A stretch of 64,000 nt of DNA. It comes from Mucilaginibacter corticis (GTDB taxonomy: Bacteria > Bacteroidota > Bacteroidia > Sphingobacteriales > Sphingobacteriaceae). Every line of letters begins with the position of its first letter. Position 1 is the first letter of the stretch. The notes beneath the pieces are model-generated. The model had not been told where the DNA came from, ran no database searches, and saw only the letters and a list, made by a program, of their open reading frames with translations. Both the position numbers and the translations under genes were made by a program. Shown piece after piece: positions 7,324-15,832 of the stretch. Location of the stretch: positions 1,550,001 through 1,614,000 of the forward strand of contig NZ_VLPK01000001.1 of the NCBI RefSeq assembly GCF_007558865.1, written 5' to 3'.

Positions 7324-9534
7324 ATGAAGAAAAATTTTACTCTTTTGCTGATGTTCGCTTTGGCTTTTTTTAGAGCCGGCGCGCAAAGTATTTCATTGCA
7401 AAAAGGCTGGAAATTGTCTATTGGCGATTCGCCTGAGTGGTCATCGCCCGGCTTTAACGACAGTGGCTGGCAAAACGCCGATATATCTAAACCCTGGGAA
7501 GAGCAGGGCCATCCCAACGTTGACGGCTTTGGCTGGTACCGTATCCACGTAGTTATCCCATCATCCATAAAAGAAAAAGCATTTTTAAAAGATAGCCTGA
7601 CGTTTACACTGGGCAGCATTGACGATAACGACCAGGTGTTTTTAAACGGCAAACTTATTGGCGAATACGGAGGTTTAGGCGGTACAATTGCTGAAAGCCA
7701 TTACGGGCCGCGCAGTTATACAATTGCTACAAGTAATCCGGCTCTTTTATGGGATAAGGATAACGTTTTGGCTATACGTGTTTTTGACACAGGTGGTGCC
7801 GGTGGTGTTTACGGAGGTGTATATAACATACACATGACCGGTGTTATGGAGCACGTAGAATTTGATAAGAATAATGACTTTAGCTACGGCGATAAGAACA
7901 CGATAGGTAAGTCTATTATACTAACAACCATAAATAAATATAATTACAGTGGTACGATATCACTTAAGGTTATTGATCCGGAAACAAAAGCTGTGATTTT
8001 AACCAAGAAAACTGACACCGCACATTTTACGGTAGGCAAGCCATTTAAATGGTGGTTTACATTTGCGGCTGCTCAAAAGAAATCATACACAGTTGTATAT
8101 AATTTTACCGATAAAAAATCAGGAAAAGGGATTTCAGATAAAGAAACCACGCCTTACATATTGACACCGGCTGTAGCAAAAACGCCAAAGATTAATGGTG
8201 CTGCTATATTTGGTGCACGCCCCGGCCACCCGGTTCTGTACCTGATACCGGCTACGGGACTAAAGCCTTTAAAATATAAAGTTCAGGGCTTACCTGAAGG
8301 TTTAAAGCTTGATGCCGCGAAAGGTATTATTACCGGTACGGTAGATAAAAAAGGTTCTTATCCGTTGGTGTTTACGGTTACCAATAGTAAAGGTAGCGCC
8401 ACTAAAAAATTCACATTGGCCATAGGCGACAATATTGGACTTACTCCTGCTCTTGGCTGGAACAGTTGGAACGCCTGGGGACTTAGTGTTAACGATGAGA
8501 AAGTACGTACATCAGCCCGCGAAATGGCCGAAAGATTAAGTTCTCACGGTTGGGCATATGTCAATATTGATGATGGTTGGGAGGCTGAAGACCGTGGCGT
8601 TAACGGCAAGATCGTTACCAACAGCAAATTTCCGAATATGAAAGGACTGACTGATTTTGTACACGGTTTGGGCTTACGTATGGGAATATATTCATCGCCG
8701 GGCACACGTACTTGCGGTGGTTACCTGGGTAGCTGGCAACATGAAGATGATGATGCGCAATCGTACGCTGATTGGGGAATTGATTATTTAAAATATGATT
8801 GGTGCTCATACGGTCAGATCGCACCGCAAAACCCAAATCTTGATGAAATGAAAAAGCCATACATAGTTATGCGCAAATCGCTTGATAAAACCAACCGCGA
8901 TATTTTGTTCAGCTATTGCCAGTACGGTATGGGCGATGTATGGAAATGGGGTGCCGAGGCAGGCGGTAACAGTTGGCGCACAACCGGCGATATCACCGAC
9001 ACATGGCAAAGTATGTCAGGCATTGGGTTTAACCAGGATAGCGCTGCACCATTTGCCGGCCCCGGTCATTTTAATGACCCGGATATGCTGGTGGTTGGTA
9101 AAGTAGGCTGGGGACCGTCGCTGCATAACACCCGCCTTACTTTTGATGAGCAGTACACCCACATCAGCTTGTGGAGTCTGCTGGCATCGCCATTGCTGAT
9201 CGGTTGCGATATGGGTAACCTTGATCCTTTTACATTAAGCCTGCTTACCAATGACGAGGTACTGGCTATTGACCAGGACGCATTAGCTAAAAGCGCCTGC
9301 CAGTATGCTAAAAAAGATAATACACAGATCTGGGTAAAAGAAATGAAGGATGGCAGCAAAGCAATAGGTTTGTTTAATACATCAGACAAGTATCAAACCC
9401 TTAGCTTAAGCGCTAATGACCCGGCAATAAAAGGTTATACAAAATTCAGGGACGTTTGGCGCCAGCAAAATATCCCGGCTGTAAGCGGCAAAGTTGCGCC
9501 TCATGGTGTATTGCTGGTTAGAGTATCTAAATAG
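7324..9534 (+). CDS. Secreted GH27 alpha-galactosidase with N-terminal beta-sandwich and Ig-like domains
   Basis: A 736-residue glycosidase. Residues 1-20 are a signal peptide (MKKNFTLLLMFALAFFRAGA), so it is exported to the periplasm or surface. Residues ~25-180 form a galactose-binding-like jelly roll (GWYRIHVVIP, DDNDQVFLNGKLIGE). Residues ~290-365 resemble a putative Ig/cadherin-like fold (LPEGLKLDAAKGIITGT). The GH27 barrel starts at LGWNSWNAWG (377). The nucleophile should be D492 (YLKYDWC) and the acid/base D556 (RTTGDITDTW). A C-terminal all-beta domain closes the protein. The family removes alpha-1,6-galactose from galactomannan and galacto-oligosaccharides. A candidate promoter TTG(7218)-N21-TATCTTTA(7242) lies upstream. 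The divergent GH130 gene supports a glycan locus, although no SusC/SusD genes are nearby. Confidence 0.9.
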   Translation: MKKNFTLLLMFALAFFRAGAQSISLQKGWKLSIGDSPEWSSPGFNDSGWQNADISKPWEEQGHPNVDGFGWYRIHVVIPSSIKEKAFLKDSLTFTLGSIDDNDQVFLNGKLIGEYGGLGGTIAESHYGPRSYTIATSNPALLWDKDNVLAIRVFDTGGAGGVYGGVYNIHMTGVMEHVEFDKNNDFSYGDKNTIGKSIILTTINKYNYSGTISLKVIDPETKAVILTKKTDTAHFTVGKPFKWWFTFAAAQKKSYTVVYNFTDKKSGKGISDKETTPYILTPAVAKTPKINGAAIFGARPGHPVLYLIPATGLKPLKYKVQGLPEGLKLDAAKGIITGTVDKKGSYPLVFTVTNSKGSATKKFTLAIGDNIGLTPALGWNSWNAWGLSVNDEKVRTSAREMAERLSSHGWAYVNIDDGWEAEDRGVNGKIVTNSKFPNMKGLTDFVHGLGLRMGIYSSPGTRTCGGYLGSWQHEDDDAQSYADWGIDYLKYDWCSYGQIAPQNPNLDEMKKPYIVMRKSLDKTNRDILFSYCQYGMGDVWKWGAEAGGNSWRTTGDITDTWQSMSGIGFNQDSAAPFAGPGHFNDPDMLVVGKVGWGPSLHNTRLTFDEQYTHISLWSLLASPLLIGCDMGNLDPFTLSLLTNDEVLAIDQDALAKSACQYAKKDNTQIWVKEMKDGSKAIGLFNTSDKYQTLSLSANDPAIKGYTKFRDVWRQQNIPAVSGKVAPHGVLLVRVSK

Positions 9535-9553
9535 TTAGTCTTGAGTCGGTAGC

Positions 9554-9605
9554 CTTTAGTCGTAAGTCAAAAGAAGTAAACACAACTTTTGACTTACGAC
9601 TAAAG
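9554..9605. repeat. Perfect 20-bp inverted repeat between GH27 and rlmD genes
   Basis: CTTTAGTCGTAAGTCAAAAG (9554-9573) and its exact complement (9586-9605) with a 12-nt loop. The arms are made of related words (AGTCG, AGTC, GACT). It is one of several such hairpins between genes here, and may stop or protect the GH27 transcript. It ends about 40 nt before the next promoter. Confidence 0.7.
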
Positions 9606-9646
9606 ACTGTTGACTACTACCAATTTCGCACATCAAAAAATACAGT

Positions 9647-9654
9647 TACCTTTG
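9647..9654 (+). promoter_or_regulatory. -7 element (TACCTTTG) of the rlmD gene
   Basis: A perfect TAnnTTTG lies 6 nt before the ATG at 9661, so transcription should start at or next to the start codon (leaderless mRNA). This decides the start against an in-frame TTG at 9610. Confidence 0.55.
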
Positions 9655-9660
9655 CGGCAA

Positions 9661-11067
9661 ATGAGCAGAGGAGCAAAAAACCAGGTTTTCGGGGACGTTA
9701 CCATTATTGATATTGCCGAAGAAGGCAAGGGTGTAGGCAAAGCAGACGATTTTGTGTTGTTTGTTGAAAAAGCTGTGCCCGGCGATGTAGTAGACGTGCA
9801 GGTTTATCGCAGTAAGAAAAATTTTGGCGAAGCTAAGATCATTGATCTGAAAAAAGCCAGTCAATACCGTGTCGATCCGTTCTGCGAGCACTTTGGCACC
9901 TGCGGTGGCTGCAAATGGCAACATATGACGTATGATGCACAGCTGCAGTTTAAACAAAAATCAGTAGCAGACGCTTTAAGCCGCCTGGCTAAAATTGAAG
10001 TGGACGGCATGCTGCCCATTGTGCCATCTCCGGCCGACAGGTATTACCGTAATAAACTTGAATTTACCTTCAGCAATAAGCGCTGGCTATATGACGGCGA
10101 GAACCGTGAAGACGGAACGTTGAACATGAACGCGCTGGGCTTTCACATTCCCGGCAGGTTTGATAAGATCCTTGACGTGCATCATTGCTACCTGCAGGCT
10201 GATCCATCAAACGACATTCGTAACCGTGTTGATGAGTTTGCCAAGCAAAACGGCTATACTTATTATGACCTGCGCAGTCACGAGGGCAATTTGCGTAACC
10301 TTATTATCCGCACATCTACAACCGGCGAATTGATGGTTATTGTAGTTTTTGCTTACGCGGACGAAGAAGCGGTAAATAAACTGATGTCGTTTGTTGAAGC
10401 GGAGTTCCCGCAGATCACGTCGCTGCTTTATATCCTTAATGAAAAAAAGAACGATACAATTTTTGACCAGGACGTTATTGCCTGGAAAGGCCCGGAATAT
10501 ATCCATGAAGAAATGACCGGGATAAAATTCCGTATCGGCCCAAAATCATTTTACCAGACAAATAGTATACAAGCCCTGCGCCTGTACGAAATAACCCGCG
10601 ATTTTGCCGGCTTTAAGGGCGATGAGTTGGTTTATGACCTGTACACCGGCGCCGGCACCATAGCTAATTTTGTGGCCGGACATGTGCGCGAGGTAGTGGG
10701 AGTCGAGTATGTGCCAAGTGCTATAGAAGACGCCAAAATAAACAGCGCCATCAACAATATCACTAACACAAAATTTTATGCTGGTGACATGAAAGATGTC
10801 CTGTCGGCCGAATTTGTTGCTGAACACGGCAAGCCCGATGTGATCATAACCGATCCGCCACGGGCAGGGATGCACCCGGATGTGGTAGCACGTTTAATGG
10901 AGATAGAAGCAGAAAAAATTGTGTACGTAAGCTGTAATGCAGCAACCCAGGCGCGCGACCTGCTGGTGCTGAAGGAAAAATACGATACGGTGAAGATACA
11001 GCCGGTAGATATGTTCCCGCATACACAACATGTGGAGAATGTGGTTCTTTTAAGAATCAGGAAATAA
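9661..11067 (+). CDS. rlmD: 23S rRNA (uracil-5-)-methyltransferase, RlmD/RumA type
   Basis: A SAM-dependent class I methyltransferase of the TrmA/RumA/RlmCD group that makes 5-methyluridine in rRNA (or tRNA). An N-terminal TRAM-like OB domain is followed by a four-cysteine iron-sulfur site (CEHFGTCGGCKW plus an earlier Cys), the SAM motif YDLYTGAGTIANF, the motif ITDPPRAGMHP, and the catalytic cysteine in IVYVSCNAATQARDL. About 468 residues from the ATG at 9661. Which uridine it modifies cannot be read from the sequence; RlmD is the best guess. It probably forms an operon with the small gene that follows after 27 nt. Confidence 0.85.
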   Translation: MSRGAKNQVFGDVTIIDIAEEGKGVGKADDFVLFVEKAVPGDVVDVQVYRSKKNFGEAKIIDLKKASQYRVDPFCEHFGTCGGCKWQHMTYDAQLQFKQKSVADALSRLAKIEVDGMLPIVPSPADRYYRNKLEFTFSNKRWLYDGENREDGTLNMNALGFHIPGRFDKILDVHHCYLQADPSNDIRNRVDEFAKQNGYTYYDLRSHEGNLRNLIIRTSTTGELMVIVVFAYADEEAVNKLMSFVEAEFPQITSLLYILNEKKNDTIFDQDVIAWKGPEYIHEEMTGIKFRIGPKSFYQTNSIQALRLYEITRDFAGFKGDELVYDLYTGAGTIANFVAGHVREVVGVEYVPSAIEDAKINSAINNITNTKFYAGDMKDVLSAEFVAEHGKPDVIITDPPRAGMHPDVVARLMEIEAEKIVYVSCNAATQARDLLVLKEKYDTVKIQPVDMFPHTQHVENVVLLRIRK

Positions 11068-11094
11068 GAATTAAGAAGCAAGAAAGGAATAATA

Positions 11095-11490
11095 ATGGAA
11101 CCGGAAGAATTGCTTAATGAGGGGCGCGGTGAGGCGTCAAAACCTGCGGGCGACAGTCCACTGGTAAGTTTGCGCCGCGATTTGAAAATGTTTAGTGAAT
11201 CGATACACGAAGTAGCGGTAGAGATCATGGTGGAGGGGCTATCTAAGTATCCCATCTTCGTGGCGCATCAGCATGAGTTAAAACTGGGCGAGCTGATATT
11301 AGACAGGCTTGAGCTGGGATCTGATTGGAGTATCCATGCTTCAACCCTTGAGGAGTTTTTAGAGGTAGGTATTGTTAAAGCTGAACTAAAAAAACGCTTC
11401 ATTGAAAACTACAAAAACCCTAAAGATTTTATGTGTGTATTTGTAGTGGTGCCCGAAGGCGCGAATTTTGTGTTTGTGCCATATGAATAA
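11095..11490 (+). CDS. Conserved hypothetical protein (131 aa)
   Basis: Not recognised. A soluble, acidic 131-residue protein without signal peptide. The middle is helical (RRDLKMFSESIHEVAVEIMVEGLSKYPIFV) and the C-terminus ends in hydrophobic strands (FMCVFVVVPEGANFVFVPYE). It follows rlmD by 27 nt on the same strand and is probably co-transcribed, which hints at an RNA- or translation-related role but proves nothing. Confidence 0.7.
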   Translation: MEPEELLNEGRGEASKPAGDSPLVSLRRDLKMFSESIHEVAVEIMVEGLSKYPIFVAHQHELKLGELILDRLELGSDWSIHASTLEEFLEVGIVKAELKKRFIENYKNPKDFMCVFVVVPEGANFVFVPYE

Positions 11491-11495
11491 TATTT

Positions 11496-11586
11496 TGTCA
11501 TTTCGATACGAGGTACGAATGAGAAATCTTATAAAAGCGATCCGTAGCATGGCGTTTAAGATTTCTCACTACGTTTCGAAATGACA
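11496..11586. repeat. Long inverted repeat family A, copy 2
   Basis: TGTCATTTCGA and GAGAAATCTTA on the left mirror AAGATTTCTCA and TTTCGAAATGACA on the right, around a short GC-richer centre. It begins 5 nt after a stop codon and fills most of the spacer to the next gene. Confidence 0.75.
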
Positions 11587-11631
11587 ACGCTTCTTAATTA
11601 AATTCTTTACTTTAGCGTAAGAAACGCAGCA

Positions 11632-12141
11632 ATGGAAGACAAAGAACTACTGATACTCAACAAGCAGCAAATACAGCAAAAAATTGACCGTATTGCTTAC
11701 CAGATCCTGGAAGATAATTATGATGAGCAGGAGATCATCATAGCAGGCATGCTGCCGCGCGGCGGTTTCCTGGCTACACGTTTGAAAAAAGTGCTCGACG
11801 AAATTGCGCCGTTTAAAAGTAAAGTATTAACCATTGATCTTGACCGTTTCAGCACCAGCCTTAATGCTACGGTTGATGCTGACATACAGCAGTGTAATGA
11901 CAAAGTAGTTATATTGGTAGATGATGTATTAAACAGCGGCAAATCGCTGGCTTATGGTTTTGGCGTTTTTCTTGACGTTCCGCTTAAAAAATTGCGCACT
12001 GTTGTACTGGTAGACCGTAACCATAAAAACTTCCCAGTTTTTACCGATTATTCGGGCATCGCGCTATCTACCATTATCAAGCAACACATTGATGTAAAGC
12101 TGAGTGAAAATGGCGAAGAAGATGCCGTCTATTTACGGTAG
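11632..12141 (+). CDS. PyrR-like phosphoribosyltransferase
   Basis: A 169-residue type I PRTase fold with the PRPP-binding signature VVILVDDVLNSGKSL (about residue 93) and an upstream MLPRGGFLATRL loop. Length and order match PyrR-type proteins, which are uracil phosphoribosyltransferases and, in Gram-positives, RNA-binding attenuators of pyr operons. No pyr genes are near, so the regulatory role is not supported here. The ATG at 11632 fits. A non-coding gap of 150 nt follows (12142-12269, nothing recognised). Confidence 0.75.
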   Translation: MEDKELLILNKQQIQQKIDRIAYQILEDNYDEQEIIIAGMLPRGGFLATRLKKVLDEIAPFKSKVLTIDLDRFSTSLNATVDADIQQCNDKVVILVDDVLNSGKSLAYGFGVFLDVPLKKLRTVVLVDRNHKNFPVFTDYSGIALSTIIKQHIDVKLSENGEEDAVYLR

Positions 12142-12269
12142 GCTGAAGAAAATTATTATGCCTGCTCTTGACAAAGAATGGGATGCCTACATAGCTAAGA
12201 TGCTATTTCCTAAAGCGTTTTTTCTAAATTTCTTAACTTCATTTTAACATGCACCATATTGGCTAATCA

Positions 12270-12289
12270 GTAAAGTTAGGTAACTTTAC
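12270..12289 (+). promoter_or_regulatory. Palindrome overlapping the -7 element of the histidine kinase gene
   Basis: GTAAAGTT-AGGT-AACTTTAC is an 8-bp perfect inverted repeat. Its right arm contains TAACTTTA (12281-12288), which fits the -7 consensus and lies 5 nt before the ATG. A repressor binding here would block initiation. No PHO-box-like direct repeat is seen. Confidence 0.5.
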
Positions 12290-12293
12290 TTTT

Positions 12294-13358
12294 ATGAAAT
12301 TACGTGTATTGGTTTTTATAAACGCTTTGGCGGTAGCTGTTACCATCTCGGCGGTTAACTATTATTTTCAGCATAAGTTTTATGATATGGCCATAACCTT
12401 TGTGGCTACTATTATATCCAGCTTTATTGTTTTTTATTACCTGATAGAAAAATACGTTTACTCAAAGATCAAGCTGATCTATAAATTGATCCATAACCTT
12501 AAACTGGGCCGTGACCTGCGTGATGCCCTTGGTGAACACATGAGCTCTGACCCGATAAACGACGTAGAGCATGAGGTACAGGAATGGGCCCGCGAAAAGA
12601 AAACCGAAATAGAGACTTTACGTACCCAGGAAAAATTCAGGCGCGATTTTTTGTCCAATATATCGCACGAGTTTAAAACCCCGCTGTTTGCCATACAAGG
12701 TTATATAGAAGCCTTGCAGGACGATGATTTTGAGGACAGGGATATGGCCCGTCAGTTTTTGGATAAAGCATCAAAGAACGTTGACCGCCTAAGTTACCTG
12801 ATCAAGGACCTTGATGAGATCTCGAAATTAGAGTCGGGCGAGTTGCCTATAAATTATACCAAATTTAAAATTAACGACCTGATCAAAGAGATCATTGAAG
12901 CGTCAGACCTGAAGGGCAAGCAGCACAATATCAAGCTGATATTTAAACAGAAATATGATGAACCTATTTTGGTGATTGCAGACCGGCAGAAGATAACCCA
13001 GGTATTGGTTAATTTAATTGATAACTCGTTTAAGTATGGTAAAGAAGGTGGCCATACTTGGATAACCCTGTTTGAGCTACATGACCAGGTATTGATAGAG
13101 GTTACCGATGATGGCATGGGCATTGAAGAAAAATACCTGCCAAGATTGTTCGAGCGGTTTTTCCGTACCGATACCAGCCGTTCACGCCAGATAGGGGGGT
13201 CAGGTCTGGGACTTGCCATAGTTAAACATATTGTAGAAGCTCACCAGCAAACCATAAACGTGCGCAGTACCGAGAATGTAGGCTCAACCTTTGGTTTTAC
13301 ACTGCAAAAAGTAAAGCAGAACATTCCTTTCCCGCATATTCCCATTCTGAAAAGTTAA
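12294..13358 (+). CDS. Sensor histidine kinase next to phosphate transporter genes
   Basis: A 354-residue membrane kinase. Two transmembrane helices (about 5-22 and 32-51) leave almost no periplasmic loop, so sensing is probably in the membrane or through a partner. The phospho-acceptor is H125 in the H-box NISHEFKTP. The catalytic domain shows the N-box NLIDNSFKYG, VTDDGMGIEEKYLPRLFERF and GGSGLGLAIVKHIVEAH. The type resembles PhoR-like kinases. It precedes DUF47 and PiT genes on the same strand (47-nt gap), suggesting a phosphate link, but no response regulator gene is adjacent. A palindrome covers its putative promoter. Confidence 0.85.
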   Translation: MKLRVLVFINALAVAVTISAVNYYFQHKFYDMAITFVATIISSFIVFYYLIEKYVYSKIKLIYKLIHNLKLGRDLRDALGEHMSSDPINDVEHEVQEWAREKKTEIETLRTQEKFRRDFLSNISHEFKTPLFAIQGYIEALQDDDFEDRDMARQFLDKASKNVDRLSYLIKDLDEISKLESGELPINYTKFKINDLIKEIIEASDLKGKQHNIKLIFKQKYDEPILVIADRQKITQVLVNLIDNSFKYGKEGGHTWITLFELHDQVLIEVTDDGMGIEEKYLPRLFERFFRTDTSRSRQIGGSGLGLAIVKHIVEAHQQTINVRSTENVGSTFGFTLQKVKQNIPFPHIPILKS

Positions 13359-13381
13359 CATTAAATTAACATACGTAACAC

Positions 13382-13389
13382 TACCTTTA
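13382..13389 (+). promoter_or_regulatory. -7 element upstream of the DUF47/PiT operon
   Basis: TACCTTTA, one mismatch from TAnnTTTG, 16 nt before the DUF47 ATG. It suggests that the transporter pair can be transcribed separately from the kinase. Confidence 0.4.
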
Positions 13390-13405
13390 CCAAATATTAA
13401 TCTAT

Positions 13406-14056
13406 ATGTCGTTAAATAGTATTTTCCAGTATTTTGTTCCTAAGGATAAAAAGATATTTTTCCCATTGTTTGAGCAGGCTTCCAATAACGTTGTAGTAAT
13501 GGCAACAGTGCTTGTAGAAACGGTTAACAGCACCAATCCCGCAACCCGCGAAGAATTGTTTAAACAAATTGATAAGCTTGAAAATAAAGGCGACGAAATT
13601 ACCCACCAGGTTTACCTGGAACTTGGTAAAAACTTTATTACCCCTTTTGACCGTGAAGATATCCACGCTTTAGCCAGTGCTATTGATGATGTGGCCGATT
13701 ATATACAAGGTGCGGCCAATCGTATGAACTTGTACCGCATAGACGACTATAACGAGCATATCCGTAAACTGTCAGAACTGGTACTACAGTGCAGTTTAGA
13801 TCTTGAAAAGGCAGTGCGCGAGTTAAAGGATCTGAAAAACGTACGTGCCATTGCCGATTCATGTATCCGCATAAACAGCGTAGAGAACCAGGCTGATTAT
13901 GTATTTGACCGTGCTGTTGCCGATCTGTTCCTGTATGAAAAGGATGCTATCCGTTTAATAAAATACAAAGAGATCTATTCGGCGCTTGAAACTGCTACAG
14001 ATATGTGCGAAGACGCCGCAGACGTAATGGAATCAATCTTAGTTAAAAACGCTTAA
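13406..14056 (+). CDS. DUF47 family protein (PhoU-like partner of PiT)
   Basis: A 216-residue all-helical protein of the DUF47/PhoU-like family (FEQASNNVVVMATVLVETVN, ENKGDEITHQVYLELGKNFITPFDREDIHAL, MCEDAADVMESI). The block ENKGDEITH..FITPFDREDI is the family signature. Such proteins are regularly encoded directly before PiT transporters and are thought to control their activity. Here the gene ends 19 nt before the PiT gene. No membrane segment, so cytoplasmic. Confidence 0.9.
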   Translation: MSLNSIFQYFVPKDKKIFFPLFEQASNNVVVMATVLVETVNSTNPATREELFKQIDKLENKGDEITHQVYLELGKNFITPFDREDIHALASAIDDVADYIQGAANRMNLYRIDDYNEHIRKLSELVLQCSLDLEKAVRELKDLKNVRAIADSCIRINSVENQADYVFDRAVADLFLYEKDAIRLIKYKEIYSALETATDMCEDAADVMESILVKNA

Positions 14057-14075
14057 ACAACTATTATCGATATAA

Positions 14076-15089
14076 ATGGTTACTACCCTTTTAGTTTTTG
14101 TAGTTGCACTGGCGCTGATCTTTGATTATACCAATGGATTTCATGACGCGGCAAACTCAATAGCTACAGTTGTTTCAACTAAAGTACTAACGCCTTTTCA
14201 GGCTGTTTTATGGGCCGCTGCCTTTAACTTCCTGGCCTATTTTGTGGTTAAGGACCATAAAGTGGCAAACTTTGTTTCAAAAATTGTTTTTGAGCATTAT
14301 GTGAACATGCACGTTATACTGGCGGGCTTAATTGCCGCCATCACCTGGAATTTGACTACCTGGTGGTTTGGAATACCGTCAAGCTCGTCGCATACGTTAA
14401 TAGGTGGTTTTGCCGGCGCTGGTATGACCAACGCGCTTTACATGGGATCGAACGCTTTGGCTGCTGTTAGTATGCATTATATCATACCTATTATATTATA
14501 CATCGTACTGGCTCCGTTCATTGGTTTGTTTGTGGGCTATGTAATAACCATTATCATATTACACATCTGCAAGAACGCGCGCCCTGCCGCTGCCGAGCGC
14601 TGGTTCAAAGTATTACAGCTGATCTCATCTGGTTTACTAAGCTTTGCACACGGTACTAATGATGCACAAAAGGTGATGGGGATATTATACCTGGCGTTAA
14701 TATCATCAAAAATTATCCATAGCGGTGCTGTAATGCCCGAGTGGATCCCGCTGGCGTGTTATTCTGCCATAGCTTTGGGTACCATGTCGGGTGGCTGGAA
14801 GATTGTCAAAACCATGGGATCAAAGATCACCAAGATCACCCCGCTTGAGGGCGTGAGCGCCGAAACTGCAGCGGCCATTACCTTGGGTTTTACCGAACAT
14901 TTCGGTATCCCGGTTTCAACTACACATACCATTACCGGTTCAATTATAGGCGTGGGCTTAACCAAACGCGTATCTGCAGTACGGTGGGGCGTTACCATAA
15001 ACCTGGTATGGGCTTGGATAATTACCATCCCAATTTCTGCGCTGATAGCCGGCGTTATTTTTGCACTTTTGCGGATAACCGGTTATTAA
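14076..15089 (+). CDS. Inorganic phosphate transporter, PiT family
   Basis: A 337-residue inner-membrane transporter that imports phosphate driven by proton (or sodium) symport. Both PiT signatures are present: DYTNGFHDAANSIATVVSTKVL near the N-terminus (about residue 16) and the repeated half FAHGTNDAQKVMGI (about residue 190). GIPSSSSHTLIGG and GIPVSTTHTITGS are the two matching reentrant blocks of the internal repeat. About ten hydrophobic helices. It forms an operon with the DUF47 gene. Confidence 0.93.
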   Translation: MVTTLLVFVVALALIFDYTNGFHDAANSIATVVSTKVLTPFQAVLWAAAFNFLAYFVVKDHKVANFVSKIVFEHYVNMHVILAGLIAAITWNLTTWWFGIPSSSSHTLIGGFAGAGMTNALYMGSNALAAVSMHYIIPIILYIVLAPFIGLFVGYVITIIILHICKNARPAAAERWFKVLQLISSGLLSFAHGTNDAQKVMGILYLALISSKIIHSGAVMPEWIPLACYSAIALGTMSGGWKIVKTMGSKITKITPLEGVSAETAAAITLGFTEHFGIPVSTTHTITGSIIGVGLTKRVSAVRWGVTINLVWAWIITIPISALIAGVIFALLRITGY

Positions 15090-15120
15090 AATCTAATTGA
15101 TATTTTATTAATTTTATAGC

Positions 15121-15822
15121 ATGAAAAGATCATTCTTACTGCTACTTATGTTCTTAACAGGACTAAGCATGAATAGTTACGCGCAAAAAATACCATCTAC
15201 GCTTGATATGGGCAACGCGCTAAAAGAGGCGCTTCAACAAGGCACTATAAAAAGCGCTGATCAGCTATCGGCAGTAAACGGTTTTTTTGGCAATGCCGCC
15301 ATCAAAATTCTATTGCCGCCCGAAGCTAAAAAGGCCGAAAAAACACTGCGTAACATAGGCATGGGCAAAGTATGCGATGATGCCATCCTTTCATTAAACC
15401 GCGCCGCCGAAGATGCCGCTGCGCAGGCCAAGCCGATATTTATTGAAGCTATTAAAAAAATGACTATCCAGGATGTAACTAATATCCTGCTGGGTAAATC
15501 TGATGCAGCTACCCAATATTTTAAAGGAGCGACTACTCCTGAGCTTACAGCTAAGTTTCAACCGGTTATTAAAGTTAGCCTTGACAAGGTAAACGCAACA
15601 AAATATTATGGCACTTTAGCAGCCAGTTATAACAAAATCCCTTTTGTACGTAAGATCAGCCCGGATATTGCCAACTATGCCACTCAAAAAGCCATTGAAG
15701 GCTTATTTACTGAAATAGCTGTACAAGAATTAACTATCCGTCAAAATATAGGCGGTGCCAGGGCTACTCCGCTGCTGCAAAAAGTTTTCGCTTTCGCGGA
15801 TAAAAAAGCGGCAGGAAAATAA
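15121..15822 (+). CDS. DUF4197 domain exported protein
   Basis: A 233-residue protein with a signal peptide (MKRSFLLLLMFLTGLSMNSYAQ), cleaved near residue 22, and a helical body of the DUF4197 type (LDMGNALKEALQQGTIKSADQL, KILLPPEAKKAEKTLRNIGMG, DVTNILLGKSDAATQYF). Function is unknown; the family occurs in many Gram-negative bacteria. It follows the PiT gene by 31 nt but a phosphate role is not implied. It converges with the trp operon side, with only 10 nt between stops. Confidence 0.8.
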   Translation: MKRSFLLLLMFLTGLSMNSYAQKIPSTLDMGNALKEALQQGTIKSADQLSAVNGFFGNAAIKILLPPEAKKAEKTLRNIGMGKVCDDAILSLNRAAEDAAAQAKPIFIEAIKKMTIQDVTNILLGKSDAATQYFKGATTPELTAKFQPVIKVSLDKVNATKYYGTLAASYNKIPFVRKISPDIANYATQKAIEGLFTEIAVQELTIRQNIGGARATPLLQKVFAFADKKAAGK

Positions 15823-15832
15823 TAGGTTTAGC

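Noticed and set aside
9610..9660. TTG start giving 17 more residues for the rlmD product
   Set aside because: The region contains the -7 element and would not be transcribed from it.
11632..12141. pyrR regulator of a pyrimidine operon
   Set aside because: No pyr genes or PyrR-binding RNA structure nearby; only the PRTase fold is supported.
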